Of a stretch of 64,000 bases of DNA, positions 1-10,070 are shown one piece after another. The stretch is from Bedellia somnulentella. Lineage: Eukaryota > Arthropoda > Insecta > Lepidoptera > Bedelliidae. Position numbers and translations under genes: made by a program. The first letter of the stretch is position 1. Each line of letters opens with the position of its first letter. The stretch is taken from contig OY755171.1 in assembly GCA_963576735.1 (NCBI GenBank), positions 15,128,001-15,192,000 on the forward strand, in the 5' to 3' direction. The notes below the pieces were generated by a model. The model worked only from the letters and a program-made list of their open reading frames with translations. It made no database searches and was not told the DNA's origin.

Positions 1-33
1 CAGTATCGATCCCTAATCACCACCTGATAGTTA

Positions 34-95
34 TTTTGAAAATATATTTCATGTACAGAATTGACCTCTCTACAGATTTATTATAAGTATAGATT
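34..95 (+). repeat. End of an interspersed repeat (copy 1 of 2 in window)
   Basis: This stretch matches 30601-30662 with only a few differences over about 60 bases; both copies stop at the same ATTATAAGTATAGAT end. It is therefore the terminus of a dispersed repeat, cut by the window edge on its left. No coding potential is seen. The class is unknown; the longer copy at 30200-30662 suggests a non-coding element common in introns. Confidence 0.6.
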
Positions 96-189
96 AAAGT
101 TTCTGTAAGTTTGTATAGGAATAGAAAAAAATACATTTATGGTTTTCATGAAATATAGACAAGTCATCATATGTGTGAGATGGATTCGA

Positions 190-322
190 ATAGCACTAAC
201 CCATTTCTTCCCGTGACGAAAGACGTAAGAAGCGACTAATAGTTTTGGTCCTTTGGATCCATCACCAGCCATCCTTTATTTTACCATCTTTTATCATCTT
301 TGCCAAAAGTGCCTTACGTCTT
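190..322 (+). repeat. Fragment of the (TATG)n-tailed SINE
   Basis: It carries the family's blocks in order: CCATTTCTTCCCGTG, then a form of AAGAGGCGACTAA, then CCATCACCA and CCAAAAGTG. It ends before the CTCTGGCTACCCC block and the TATG tail, so it is truncated on the 3' side and diverged. Full-length, duplication-flanked copies are at 42881-43138 and 61050-61307. Confidence 0.6.
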
Positions 323-409
323 TCTCAATTTAAAGTTCTCAGTTTTTGGAATTTAAAAATATAAGTATGTATATATGTGTGCATTTATAAAATGTGTTTG
401 TTACGTTGA

Positions 410-563
410 AGATACTTATTAAGATACATTTTAAACTAGATAACATGTTAAACTTACTATTAAACCCAACGAAAAATCGGCAGTCCCATCCGCTATTTTA
501 AAGCCAATCTATCTTGGCATTTTTATATCAAATCACGAGAATTTGGTTTTTCTTAATGGAGTA
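410..563 (+). repeat. Direct repeat, copy 1 (about 155 bp)
   Basis: It runs from AGATACTTAT to TTAATGGAGTA and recurs at 1058-1217, almost unchanged except for a 6-base difference near the CTAGATA block. Start-to-start spacing is 648 bases. It could be the terminal repeats of a small element or a local duplication. No ORF lies between the copies and no target-site duplication was recognised. Confidence 0.7.
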
Positions 564-1057
564 TTATTATTATTATCTTGTTAATTGGCCCTCGTATACA
601 GTTTATACATTCTGCCAGCGTCAGAGTGAAAAAGAAACAGCTTACTTTTTGAAACAAGTCCGATAAAAACGAAATTTAATTATTATTGTTTTTAAATATC
701 TTAGAGTCAGAAAGAGATTAATAGATACAAATATATGTATATTTTAAGATGACATATAGAAATAAAAATAGACAATATTTTTTTACGAATTTGATCTATG
801 ATATTATAATTTAATTCCATTAGAAGATATGAAATAACTTAAAGATTTCACAAAGTCAGTATGAACAAGTGATAACACATTTATCATGTTAGTAGGTTTA
901 GTAATAGAAGAAGGGAGAATATCATAAAATGATGTCGTTAATTTTGAACAGTTAAAAAATTAATGATCCAAAGTTCCTTCCTCAAGTCCACATTCACGTA
1001 ACGAATAATCTTTAATTTTAATTTTAGCGAGAAATACTGGATAGCTACATTATTACA

Positions 1058-1217
1058 AGATACTTATAAAGATACATTTTAAACTAGATACGAGTAACAT
1101 GTTAAACTTACTATTAAACCCAACGAAAAATCGGCAGTCCCATCCGCTATTTTAAAGCCAATCTATCTTGGCATTTTTATATCAAATCACGAGAATTTGG
1201 TTTTTCTTAATGGAGTA
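1058..1217 (+). repeat. Direct repeat, copy 2 (about 160 bp)
   Basis: This is the partner of 410-563, same orientation, with a 6-base insertion giving CTAGATACGAGTAACATG. The 490 bases between the copies are AT-rich and hold no recognisable gene. Confidence 0.7.
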
Positions 1218-1484
1218 ATTTTTAATTTTCCACCGAAATGTCATTTATACGAATTCTTTAATAGAGAAAAAGAGTAAAATTTAGTCTATAGATCTATGGT
1301 GAATCGACCCATCTTCGACTTCAGAGACTTCGACTGAAAGTTTGATGACTTGAATACCCCCACAATATACCTATAACTCTATGTTTTCGCAAGGTACAAT
1401 GTTTTTTTAGAGTTAGACCATAAGTTAGACCCATGTTGGACCACGTAGTTTTGTCTCAAGTTTGACTCATGTTGTCAACTGGAC

Positions 1485-1720
1485 TAAACTTTCTTTCCAT
1501 CGGTTTTGAGGGTTTTGTTGCTCAATGGCGAAATACTTAACCCTTATCCAAACTATTCAGATAATGCAGCTGATCCATCAGCAACGATACTTTATTTCTA
1601 ACCTCCTGTCCCCTTTCAATTTCCAAATGTGGCTCAGGAGTTTTTAGCTCTGAAGCTCTGGCTATCCCTTTTTGGAATTTATGGTCATGAGTATATATAT
1701 GTATGTATGTATAATGTACC
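1485..1720 (+). repeat. (TATG)n-tailed SINE, diverged copy
   Basis: It contains CAGCAACGATACTTTATTTC, AAATGTGGCTCAGGAG, CTCTGGCTATCCC and a TATGTATGTATG tail, matching the body and 3' end of the SINE at 61050-61307, but the usual 5' head is replaced or lost. The tandem junction lies 6 bases from its left edge. Identical copies are at 10132-10367 and 18779-19014. Confidence 0.65.
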
Positions 1721-1861
1721 TAGTTTTTTTTTAGTTAAAAACCTTTTTTATCACATTGATGATTATGAAAAGGAGTTGATAAGATGGATACTTCTAAAGA
1801 GCCTTTGCATACCACAACATTTTGTCGCTCCGTCGAATGCACGCATCAGTTATGTGCTACA

Positions 1862-2428
1862 CATACATACATACATATACTCACGCCATTAATTCCCATT
1901 GGGGTAGGCAGAGACTATCGATCGCCACTTCGTACGATCCTGACAAACCTCTCTAGCTTCGTTTACATCCATCAATCTTTTCATACATGCTCTTTTATTC
2001 TTCATACTTCGGACGCCAGCCTTTTTGAGCACACTCTCAATTTGGTCCAAGTGTGTTCTCCGTGGTCGTCCTCTACTAACATTACCATCCACACTAGCTC
2101 TATAGATCCCTTTTACCAATTTTCTATCATCCATCCTCTCTATGTGCCCAAACCATCTCAACATTCCTTTTTCTATCTTTCTTACAATATCATCTTTCAC
2201 ACCACACTTTTCACGAATAACGCTATTTCTCACTCGGTCACACAATCTAACATTACAAATTTTTCTGAGGGACCTCATCTCTACTGCATTCACTCTGCTC
2301 TCATGCTTCTTCTGCCACACCCAACATTCGCTTCCATACATAAGCGTAGGAACAAGAACAGCATCATGCACAGCCATTCGGGCCTTTTCAGACACCGATT
2401 GACTGATCATTATGCTATTCATTGCTCC
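1862..2428 (-). pseudogene. RTE-like LINE, C-terminal half of reverse transcriptase (unit 1)
   Basis: Reading down from 2422 the frame encodes 177 residues, ending in the thumb/C-terminal region typical of RTE-like arthropod retrotransposons: LMYGSECWVWQKKHESRV, LRWFGHIERMDD, RGRPRRTHLDQIESV and a final KWRSIVSAYP block. The LINE ends in (TATG)n at 1862. It is directly flanked by GTGCTACA (1854-1861), which recurs at 5624-5631 beyond the N-terminal half; that is its 8-base target-site duplication. The gene is broken by the hAT element at 2429-4956. The intact phrase across the break can be seen in a separate copy at 49247-49567. Confidence 0.9.
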
Positions 2429-2467
2429 TAGTGTTGCCCAAACGCAAGAACAAGACGAGACTTAGCC

Positions 2468-2573
2468 AGTCTTGGTCTTGGTCTTGCGCCAATACACCTG
2501 GTCTTGGTCTTGGTCTTGCGCTCCCAGTCTTGGTCTTGGTCTTGGTCTTGCAGCAAGAGTCTTGCAAGTCTTG
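2468..2573 (+). repeat. Hexamer array GGTCTT at left end of hAT
   Basis: About a dozen TCTTG motifs occur, mostly as GGTCTT repeats in three clusters separated by short spacers (GCGCCAATACACCT, GCGCTCCCA). The same motifs cluster near the right end in both orientations. In hAT elements subterminal short repeats are commonly transposase binding sites; that role here is inferred. Confidence 0.7.
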
Positions 2574-3313
2574 CAATTACCTATTACTATTAAGTCTAAT
2601 ACGACTAATAAGTCTATTACTATTTATTAAAGCTTACTTTAAATCTTAGAAAAACGTATTAGAATTGGAACATTGTGAGCTTGAATGAATATAGCCATAG
2701 TAAAGATCAAGCAGATTAATAAATAACTGAAGATTTGATAAGAAATTCGAAAAATCAACTGACCTATATTAGACGGGTGGTCAGTACATAAATAAAACTT
2801 CGATATCCTTTCACTTATCTCGATTATATTGCTCGTTACACACTTATTCACAATATTTTCTAATTCCACATACAAAAACTACGCGTCCTCCTCTCTTTTC
2901 TATCCAATCCTCCACCAAACCGGATATCCGCTTAAGATACCGTTTTAAACAACATCCGTTCCAGCTAGCAACTGGTTTATATTATAAAATATAATGTCAA
3001 AACGGTTATCTACTCAAAAATACAATCAAATTAATATTTAACCAAATTGATAACCGATAAAATAATGAAATACACTTCCATTTAAGTTAGCGTCTGTCTT
3101 AGTTATTAAAAAAAGACATTTTTAATACAATTGCTCAAAAAGTGGCGTATTACAGGGACGTATAGCGTTCGGGAAGTGGGCTATTACACACTCGTGCTTT
3201 TTCTTTACCTTTCCCGCACTAGTGCGTTTTCTTTCCCAACTGTCAAAATAATGTCTATTTTAAAGAAAAACCAACCATAAAGATTTTACTAAAAAAATCA
3301 AAGAAGTTTTTAT

Positions 3314-3355
3314 GATTCATGTTAATACGTGGCATAGGTCGTATTAACATGAATC
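3314..3355 (+). repeat. Perfect hairpin, 16-base arms
   Basis: GATTCATGTTAATACG is followed after 10 bases by its exact reverse complement. It lies inside the hAT element and recurs in units 2 and 3. It may be the core of a small foldback insertion. Function unknown. Confidence 0.75.
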
Positions 3356-3654
3356 AACAACAACAAAATAATAGGCAAAATCGACTAATTTGTTTCGATA
3401 TCTGATTTAATGATTTGATAGAATTAGTGAGGTTAGGTTTCATTACATTATAACTCATTAAATTTCATTTTCATTTCATATCAACAAAAAAATTATACAT
3501 AAGACTTGGCTGTATGGGCATAGTTTCCTTTGCCTACCACAATAAGTGAAGAAAAAATGTCGCCATTTTCCAGAAATAATCTTTGGGAGTTTAGTTGTTT
3601 TGTTAAATTGCTTAATTTTTTCGCAACTGTATTAAAAATAGTCGTTCAGTACAC

Positions 3655-3753
3655 GTACGGAACCGTCATTGCAACTCGTTCCGACTGTCAACCCTCGCCT
3701 TCGGCTCGGGTAGACATTTGTCGGAACTCTTTGCAATGACAGCCATTCCGTAC
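3655..3753 (+). repeat. Imperfect foldback element (about 100 bp)
   Basis: The left arm begins GTACGGAACCGTCATTGCAA and ends TTCCGAC; the right arm is its near reverse complement, running from GTCGGAAC to CATTCCGTAC. The arms pair over about 30 positions with small gaps around a CG-rich loop. This fits a small MITE-like insertion nested in the hAT element. No target duplication was identified. Confidence 0.6.
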
Positions 3754-3938
3754 TAGTAATGAAATATACTATTGTCAAGTTTACTTTTCATAAAATATTA
3801 AATTGACTTCCGATCAAGTTAAACTATCAAACTTTACTATTACATGACTGATATTGATTACGATATTGATATTGACTGACATGATAATTACATGAATACC
3901 TAAAATGGCTTGACACTAAGCTTATTATCCTAACACCT

Positions 3939-4202
3939 ATATCGACGGCCCCTACGTAAAGTATCGTAACTGCAAAACCTTAACTTTACAGGAGAGCAAT
4001 TCGAATCTACCACTTAATATAGTTTTTGGCGCGTAATTGGTACAGTTACGACAGTATTCAATTGAAAAATGGTCTTAAAAATTAATAAAAACAAAAAATA
4101 ATTAATGTACATAATAGATACTCACAGTTACGTTTTAAATATGAAAAAAACAAAAATTTTGATTTTTGCAGTTACGATAGTTTACGTAGGGGCCGTCGAT
4201 AT
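3939..4202 (+). mobile_element. MITE-like element with 39-bp inverted repeats nested in hAT
   Basis: The first 39 bases, beginning ATATCGACGGCCCCTACG, reappear as a reverse complement at 4164-4202 with a single mismatch. Element length is 264 bp with an AT-rich interior and no gene. The ends lie in TAT/ATA context, so a TA duplication (Tc1/mariner-like) is possible but unproven. Copies recur at 12586-12849 and 21233-21496. Confidence 0.7.
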
Positions 4203-4796
4203 GTCGTTTTCCATGGAAGTAACTGGAATTAAAATAATTACTTTATTTATAGTACGTTTCCTTGCTTTCTACCGCGCCGCCTCGCCACGTACCGGCTCTA
4301 TGATAAGGATGCCGCCGCAAATCAAACAATAATATAAAGCGTGTAAAAAAATTTGAAATTATTTTGCATGAGTATACCTACGCTACGCCCTATGGCGTCA
4401 AATATATGGCAATCAAATAGTGTCAAATGTTATGATTTCGGCGTGGCGGCAACGATTGTTTTAGATTTCAAAAGAAGCCGCCGGCGCGTGTATCATAACC
4501 ATGTACTTCCGAAAAGCGGCAAATTTCTTTGAGAAGTAAGTACAAAACCTTTGATGCCGCATTATCAAAGTGCCGATGGTTAAAACATAACTATGCATGC
4601 ACTCAGTTTGATTTTAATAATATTTTTATTCGCTATGTTTATGGTATTAGTCGTAATGCGCATAGGTCCAGTTTTTCATATTCTTTGATACAGTTTTTTG
4701 CGTCTCATAGAATTCCTAAGCGTACCTACCTATCCACCGAACTGTTACACCTAACTACTCAGTGAAATAGCGCTAAGTCCTAGCTGCAAGACGCAA

Positions 4797-4945
4797 GAGT
4801 CTTGCAGGCTATGTCTTGTTCTTGCTCAAGTCTTGCACGGTCAGTCTTGGTCTTGGTCTTGCTAAAAATACGCGGTCTTGTTCTTGGTCTTGGTCTTGCA
4901 AAAACGCAAGAACAAGACCAAGACTGCAAGACCAAGACTGAATTT
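4797..4945 (+). repeat. Hexamer array at right end of hAT, with hairpin
   Basis: GGTCTT/AAGACC motifs occur in both orientations. A cluster reading GGTCTTGTTCTTGGTCTTGG is followed after AAAAACG by a matching CAAGAACAAGACCAAGAC arm, so this end can fold into a hairpin. The asymmetry with the left end (one orientation only) is notable. Confidence 0.7.
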
Positions 4946-4956
4946 GGGCAACACTA

Positions 4957-5623
4957 ATTGCTCCATTTACCGCATTACCCTTTTTCACTCTTCTTTCAAT
5001 GTCTTTATCACATTTTCCATCCCTTGTAAACAAACTTCCCAGATATACAAACTCCTTCACCTGTTCCACATCCTTACCATCAATCGCAATCACGCATTCT
5101 GTCACATCTTCCTGTCTCTCAAAAACCATCGTTTTGGTCTTATCCACATTCACCCTCATTCCCTTTCTTACAAAAGACTCACATGCAATATTCATCATCT
5201 CTTGCAACTCTTCTGCCGATGATGCAAGTAGCACTTGATCGTCAGCATACAAGAGGCATTTAATGATGAATCCACCCATCCTTAGTCCATAATCACTTTC
5301 ACGCAACTCTGTCAAACAGTCATCCATGAACAAATTGAAGAGCCACGGAGAAGCTACACATCCCTGTCGGACACCCCTAGAGTTTCCGAACCAGTCAGTG
5401 TTTTCCCCGTTTACTCTTACACATGCACTAGAATCCTCATAGAGTGATACCAATGCACGTATAAGTTGACTCCCCAAACCGAACTTGGATAACACCTCCC
5501 ATAAACACTTTCTTACAACCCTATCATACGCCTTCTCTAAATCAATGAAGGAGCAATACACCTTTTGGTTCTTAGCTAAGAACTTTTCAGTGATGCTCCT
5601 TAGAGAGAAGATTTGATCCATAC
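4957..5623 (-). pseudogene. RTE-like LINE, reverse transcriptase core (unit 1)
   Basis: The frame from 5621 encodes about 221 residues of reverse transcriptase before running into the hAT insertion. Visible motifs: FIDLEKAYDRV (residues 25-35, first catalytic Asp at 27), RQGCVASPWLF (85-95) and YADD (125-128). The LINE starts abruptly here, so it is 5'-truncated, as is usual for LINE insertions; no endonuclease domain is present. The target duplication GTGCTACA follows at 5624-5631. The last 49 codons of the apparent 270-residue ORF are read-through into the hAT end and not part of the gene. Confidence 0.92.
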
Positions 5624-5774
5624 GTGCTACAATAATGCATATTTCCTATATATAATCCTATATAACAAAAACTGATTTCGTCACTGGCTCGCTGAAGATC
5701 ATCAAATCAATCTTTGAGTATTTCCGTGTGTTTATTGTGCTAGTTAGTATTAGTACTCCAACACCAAAAAATAA

Positions 5775-5862
5775 TGCATATACTCACGGCTATAAATCCC
5801 TAGAAGGGTTAGCCAGACCTTGGGAATAAGAAATTTCTCAGCCAACTTTGGAAGTTGAGTCC
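5775..5862 (-). repeat. 3' fragment of the (TATG)n-tailed SINE
   Basis: Read on the minus strand it has the 3' part of the family: CTCAGCCA block inverted, GGCTAACCC, GGGATTTATAGCCGTGAGTA. It lies 30 bases left of the Harbinger end. Copies at 14422-14509 and 23069-23156. Confidence 0.65.
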
Positions 5863-6361
5863 TAATCTAGAGTTTGGGAGTTTGTACGAGACCTGGAGGC
5901 TTACCACAACCGCTTATTGCGATCCAATTTACGACCTAAACTGAACTGCTTCGCTATTTCGTACTATGACGTTAGAATAACGATTCACTTGACGCTCAAC
6001 TTTTTGACAGCGATTCAGTTTCAAATGCGATTCAGCGGCCATAGAAACGCCCACTTTTGGTACTATGACGTGCTTTTTACGACTGAATTGCTCAGTTCAA
6101 ACGTCAAATATAGCGATTCAATAAAAGTTACTATTTGAAGACCAAAACTGAATCGCTATTGTTTTAAATCAAGGTTTTAAAATAATTTATGTGAATAAAG
6201 TAAGTATTTTCTGTGTTAAAGAAATTCTTGTTGGATTCTCATTAAATGATTTAAGTAAGTTTGATGATAAAGTAACTTTTGTAATAAATTTGTGAGTTTG
6301 CATTTAACTACAGAATTTACCATATTTGCCAGTGTTTTAAGTATATTAATTTTTTTAGAAT

Positions 6362-8958
6362 ATGTCGAACGAGTTGGAAATACTTGATTTCTTGGAAATG
6401 GATTCCATGTCATACTCTCGCAGAAAGTATCAGCGACTGGCACTGCGTGGGCAGATGGATGGTTTTAATTTCGATGATGCTGATTTCATCAAGCGATACC
6501 GTCTGTCCAAAACTCTCGCCTATAACTTGTGCGATGAAATAAGGCCATTGTTCAGGCAACCAAAGAGATCTACAGATTTATCAGTGGAAACTAAAGTAAG
6601 TAAACCACTTATTATTTGTAAGTTAACAATATATAAATTCTCATTTTCCTTAACATATAACATGGGGTAATAATAGAGAAATAAATGTATCCTGTCTTAT
6701 AACATTGAGAAATTTAGTCACATAGTAATTACCATTCATGTTTTTGTGTAATGGGACACTAAATTAACAATATATTGATTACTTGAGGACACACATTATG
6801 ATGATACTGATGCTCTAGTGGATGATTCCAACGTATATCATAATTGATTTATGCTGTGTATGATTACGTAATTATAAAAAATATAATTTGTTATTTGGAA
6901 TTGTATTGTTTTAGGTTCTAACAGCACTATCATTTTTTGCTACTGGATCATACCAAAGGCCGACTGGGGATATTAGCACACATTCTTTGGCCCAACAAAC
7001 AGTCTCATCAGCCATTGCACAAGTGACAGCTGCTCTTAATTCAACAAGAATGCGAAATAAATATGTTGTATTTCCAAGAACATCTGAAGAAAGGAATCAA
7101 ACAAGAGCTGAGTATGTTACTTATACTATCATACAATAATACTTAAAAATGTTACAATATACTTTCTTTATTGAGCAAATCTATTAATTTAGTAATAATA
7201 TACATTGATTTTAGGTTCTACAGAAAATTTGGCATCCCTGGTGTTTTAGGGTGCATTGACTGCACTCATGTAGCAATAATTCGGCCAATTTTGAATGAGG
7301 AACGGTATTTCTGTAGAAAACATTATCATTCATTAAATGTTCAGCTGGTATGGGTTTTCTTATATGTTCTTTTACAGATTAAATAGCAGATATCATTATT
7401 ATGATTTCTTACATAATTGTTTCAGATCTGTGATGCCACAATGAATATAACAAGTGTTGATGCTAGCTTTGGTGGGCAAACACATGATGCCTTTATTTGG
7501 GCCTCTCATCCAATAAAATTTCACTTAGAAGCACTCCAAGAATCTACATGGCTACTTGGTAAGAAATAAAAAATGCATTTAAATTGTCTTGGCTATTATT
7601 ATGAAGTAAATAGTTGTGTGTTGTCAGCTTTGAATAGCATTACCCTATTTTCCTGTGAGTGTTTGTAAGAGCAACTGAGGGTAATTTAAGTAACAATTAT
7701 ATATTTACTTACAAGAGTTGCCCAAACATCATTAAATTGTTTTAAATAGAAACTAGTTGAAACTTTAATTCATTCCAAGGTTCATTATAATATGGTTAAC
7801 TGTGTATACATACATATGCTCACAGCTATAAATCCCTTGAAGGTGTAGCCAAAGCTAAGGAATCAGAAATTCCTCAGCCACTTGTGTAATGTTGAATGGG
7901 GGAAATATGGTAAAAAAAAGGTTGTTGGTAATGGGTTTTCAACCTCGTTGCCCAAAAATCTCTAAAAAGCCGCAATACAGTTAGTCGCCTCTTACATACA
8001 CCCACCGGAAGAAATGGGGTAGTGTTATTCTAAGCCGACACTACACAACTACTATGTATGTGTATATTATATAAAAATGTCTATTGTAGGCAAATGAAAG
8101 GACATGTATGTACATATTTTTTTATTTCCAAGTTTATTTTTATATGAACATGAAACTCAACAATAAACCATTCATAACATATAATTTTACATTGATAGGA
8201 TATAAATAATAATACATTTTTTTAATATCTGGAGACATAGATGGAGAGAAAGATTTAATTATTTATTTGGTGCATTGGATCACATAATTATGTACAACTT
8301 GTAGAACAAAAAAAAAACAATATACACATTACATTCATCTTCACTTATTATTATTATTATTATTATTAGACGGGCGGTAAACGCCACGGGTTTCCGCACT
8401 GAGCCCGACATGGCGGACCATTGTACGTGGACCAAGTGGTCAACTAGCTCTCCCAGCCTAATTCCGTCCAGAAGGCAAGTAGCTTATCCAGGTCATTCAT
8501 CTTCACTTATGTACATAAAGAAACACAGTTTACATTTTCCAGGTGACTCCGGCTATCCTCAAAGGAAATATATGATGGTTCCAATTACTGATGCTTTGCC
8601 TGACTCTCCCGAACTTTATTACACCAAAAAGCATATTAAAACCAGGAACATAATTGAAAGGACAATCGGTCTGTTAAAAGCTAGGTTTAGGTGCCTGTTA
8701 GTTCATCGGGTATTGCACTATTCTCCAGAGGTAGCTGCTTCTATTGTTAATGCTTGTGTTATTTTGCACAACATTTGCAATAGAGGCAATCTTCCAGTGA
8801 TGCAATTAAGAGATGAAGATGCACTTCAAGAAGCTACCTTACAGCAGGAAATGGCCCATGCTGCAATTGGCCTGGGTCATAATAACCCTGACCTCCAACT
8901 TGGGATAACAACTCGTAGCAGACTCATCCAACGTTTGTGGGAGACGCGGGCAACCTGA
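6362..8958 (+). CDS. Harbinger DDE transposase (HARBI1-like), copy 1
   Basis: Five exons join in frame at GT-AG sites: 6362-6595, 6915-7111, 7215-7347, 7426-7558 and 8543-8958, giving 370 residues, near the usual size for HARBI1-type nucleases. The catalytic triad is visible: D159 in GCIDCTHV, D234 in LLGDSGYP and E271 in RNIIERTIGLLKARFR; FGGQTHDAFIW (203-213) is another family block. The N-terminal 78 residues include a helix-rich RYRLSKTLAYNLCDEIRPL segment common to the family. Introns 1-3 are short (319, 103 and 78 bases). Intron 4 (984 bases) holds a SINE and a (TAA)n-tailed insertion. The protein would cut and move Harbinger ends, normally with a Myb/SANT partner. Confidence 0.9.
7804..8049 (-). 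repeat. Nearly full-length (TATG)n SINE in transposase intron 4
   Basis: On the minus strand it reads from GTGTAGTGTCGGCTTAGAAT through CCCATTTCTTCCGGTGGGTG, GAGGCGACTAA and CCTCAGCCAC (inverted) to a CATATGTATGTATA tail. It was present before the Harbinger copies spread, because all four carry it at the same place (16451-16696, 25098-25343, 33453-33698). Confidence 0.8.
8348..8493 (-). mobile_element. 5'-truncated retroelement end with (TAA)n tail
   Basis: The 146-bp insert is bounded by a 16-base direct repeat CATTCATCTTCACTTA (8332-8347 and 8494-8509). On the minus strand it ends in (TAA)n, as expected for reverse-transcribed insertion of an I/R1-like LINE or a SINE that uses one. It lies within transposase intron 4, and its open frame falsely extends exon 5 upstream. 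Copies at 16995-17140, 25642-25787, 33997-34142. Confidence 0.75.
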
Positions 8959-9296
8959 AATTTACCATTATGAGTTAGCCACATATTATTCAGATTAATA
9001 TGATTTGTACTGAAGTTATTTCTTTTATATCTAAATTATATCTATGAAAACAATCCTATATTTGATTATGAAGTAATGATATGTATTCAATATGTTAAAA
9101 GTATACCTAAAATTTGGCTGTGATAGTGGCATTAAAGCATGACTATATTATAAATTGTTTCATGTTATTTGAAACATTAGAGTTTTTTATTTATTTTGAC
9201 TTTTCACATTTTGCCCATAGAGTTATCTTTTAGTTTTATAAAATATTTTAAGGTTGTGTGCATTTAGTGTGTTGTAAAAATATTATTCTAATATAA

Positions 9297-10070
9297 TTAC
9301 CTGGTTACAATAATATGTTTTAGTTCCCGTAATTCCTCAACTAGTCGCTCTAAAGCCACAGTTTTCCTTTGTGACAATTCAGCTCTTAACTGGGAAGTTG
9401 TCACAAGTGATCTACGGGCTGCTTCCATGGTCATCAGAGGCTCCCTTCGATGAGCTCTTCTTCTTTGGGGTAAAATTTGGCGTGGGGTGCGCTGTCGTGT
9501 CCGAGGGGAGGTGTGAGGAGTGCGTCGAGGAGAGTGATGGGGTGAAGGATGGGGAGTAATATAATGAGTTCTATGTGGAACAGGTGGGGGGGTGCTTGGA
9601 TGTAGGATTGTATTCTGAGGTTGGTCAATTGTAACAACTTCTGGATCTGGTCTGGTTGAAGGTCCAGGCTGTGGACTGATGGTTCTGATATCTACAATCA
9701 TAGATGCATCTCGATTCAATATACTCTCTGATGGCTGAGATTCTATTGAATAAGCTGCATCTATGTCTGCAAAATCAATTACCTCATCACTTATTGTTGC
9801 CACCTGAAACCGATAATTTTTATTAGTAAATTGTTTCATGGAAACATAAAATATATTAATAAAATGAAATCAAATTAATCTTACCACCTCAAATGGCTCG
9901 ACTCTGACACCAGGTAGACCAGTACCAAAACCATCACCTAGAAGTTGAAGAAATTTTTCCTCTATCTCAGACAGGGGTTTAGCTGTTGATGGACCACCCC
10001 CAGTCCTGTGTTGGGATGTATGGATAGCAGCCACACGGTGCTTTAATTTAGACTTATAGTCATTCCAATA
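9297..10070 (-). pseudogene. Harbinger Myb/SANT-like gene, exons 3-4 only (copy 1)
   Basis: Exons at 9885-10070 and 9297-9803 match residues 71-300 of the complete protein in copies 3 and 4. Exons 1 and 2, which hold the start codon and the front half of the DNA-binding domain, were lost at the tandem junction 55 bases upstream. Any transcript would have to start in the neighbouring unit. The intact remainder is identical to the complete copies, so loss is recent. Confidence 0.85.

Larger units (their letters stand above)
2429..4956 (+). mobile_element. Non-autonomous hAT element (unit 1)
   Basis: It has perfect 14-base terminal inverted repeats, TAGTGTTGCCCAAA at the left and TTTGGGCAACACTA at the right, flanked on both sides by the 8-base duplication ATTGCTCC (2421-2428 and 4957-4964). 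An 8-base duplication and TAG-type ends are hallmarks of the hAT superfamily. The 2.5 kb interior has no transposase-like ORF, so it would need a transposase supplied elsewhere. It interrupts the reverse transcriptase frame of an RTE-like LINE and holds several foldback structures. The repeated CTTGG-type arrays near both ends are listed separately. Confidence 0.88.

Noticed and set aside
1784..2431. 215-codon plus-strand ORF, repeated in units 2 and 3
   Set aside because: It lies antisense to the LINE reverse transcriptase C-terminus and has no recognisable domain; its openness follows from the opposite-strand codons.
2422..2649. ORF encoding a Leu/Gly/Val-rich peptide
   Set aside because: It is a translation of the GGTCTT hexamer array at the hAT end, not a gene.
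4809..4956. C-terminal extension of the reverse transcriptase ORF
   Set aside because: These codons are hAT terminal sequence read through in frame; the true continuation lies at 2422 on the minus strand.
8410..8542. N-terminal 44 codons of the single-frame ORF over transposase exon 5
   Set aside because: They come from the (TAA)n-tailed retroelement insert and intron; the exon starts after the acceptor at 8542, where homology to HARBI1 proteins begins.
9371..9637. Short ORFs overlapping Myb/SANT exon 4 on both strands
   Set aside because: They are shadows of the real exon in other frames.
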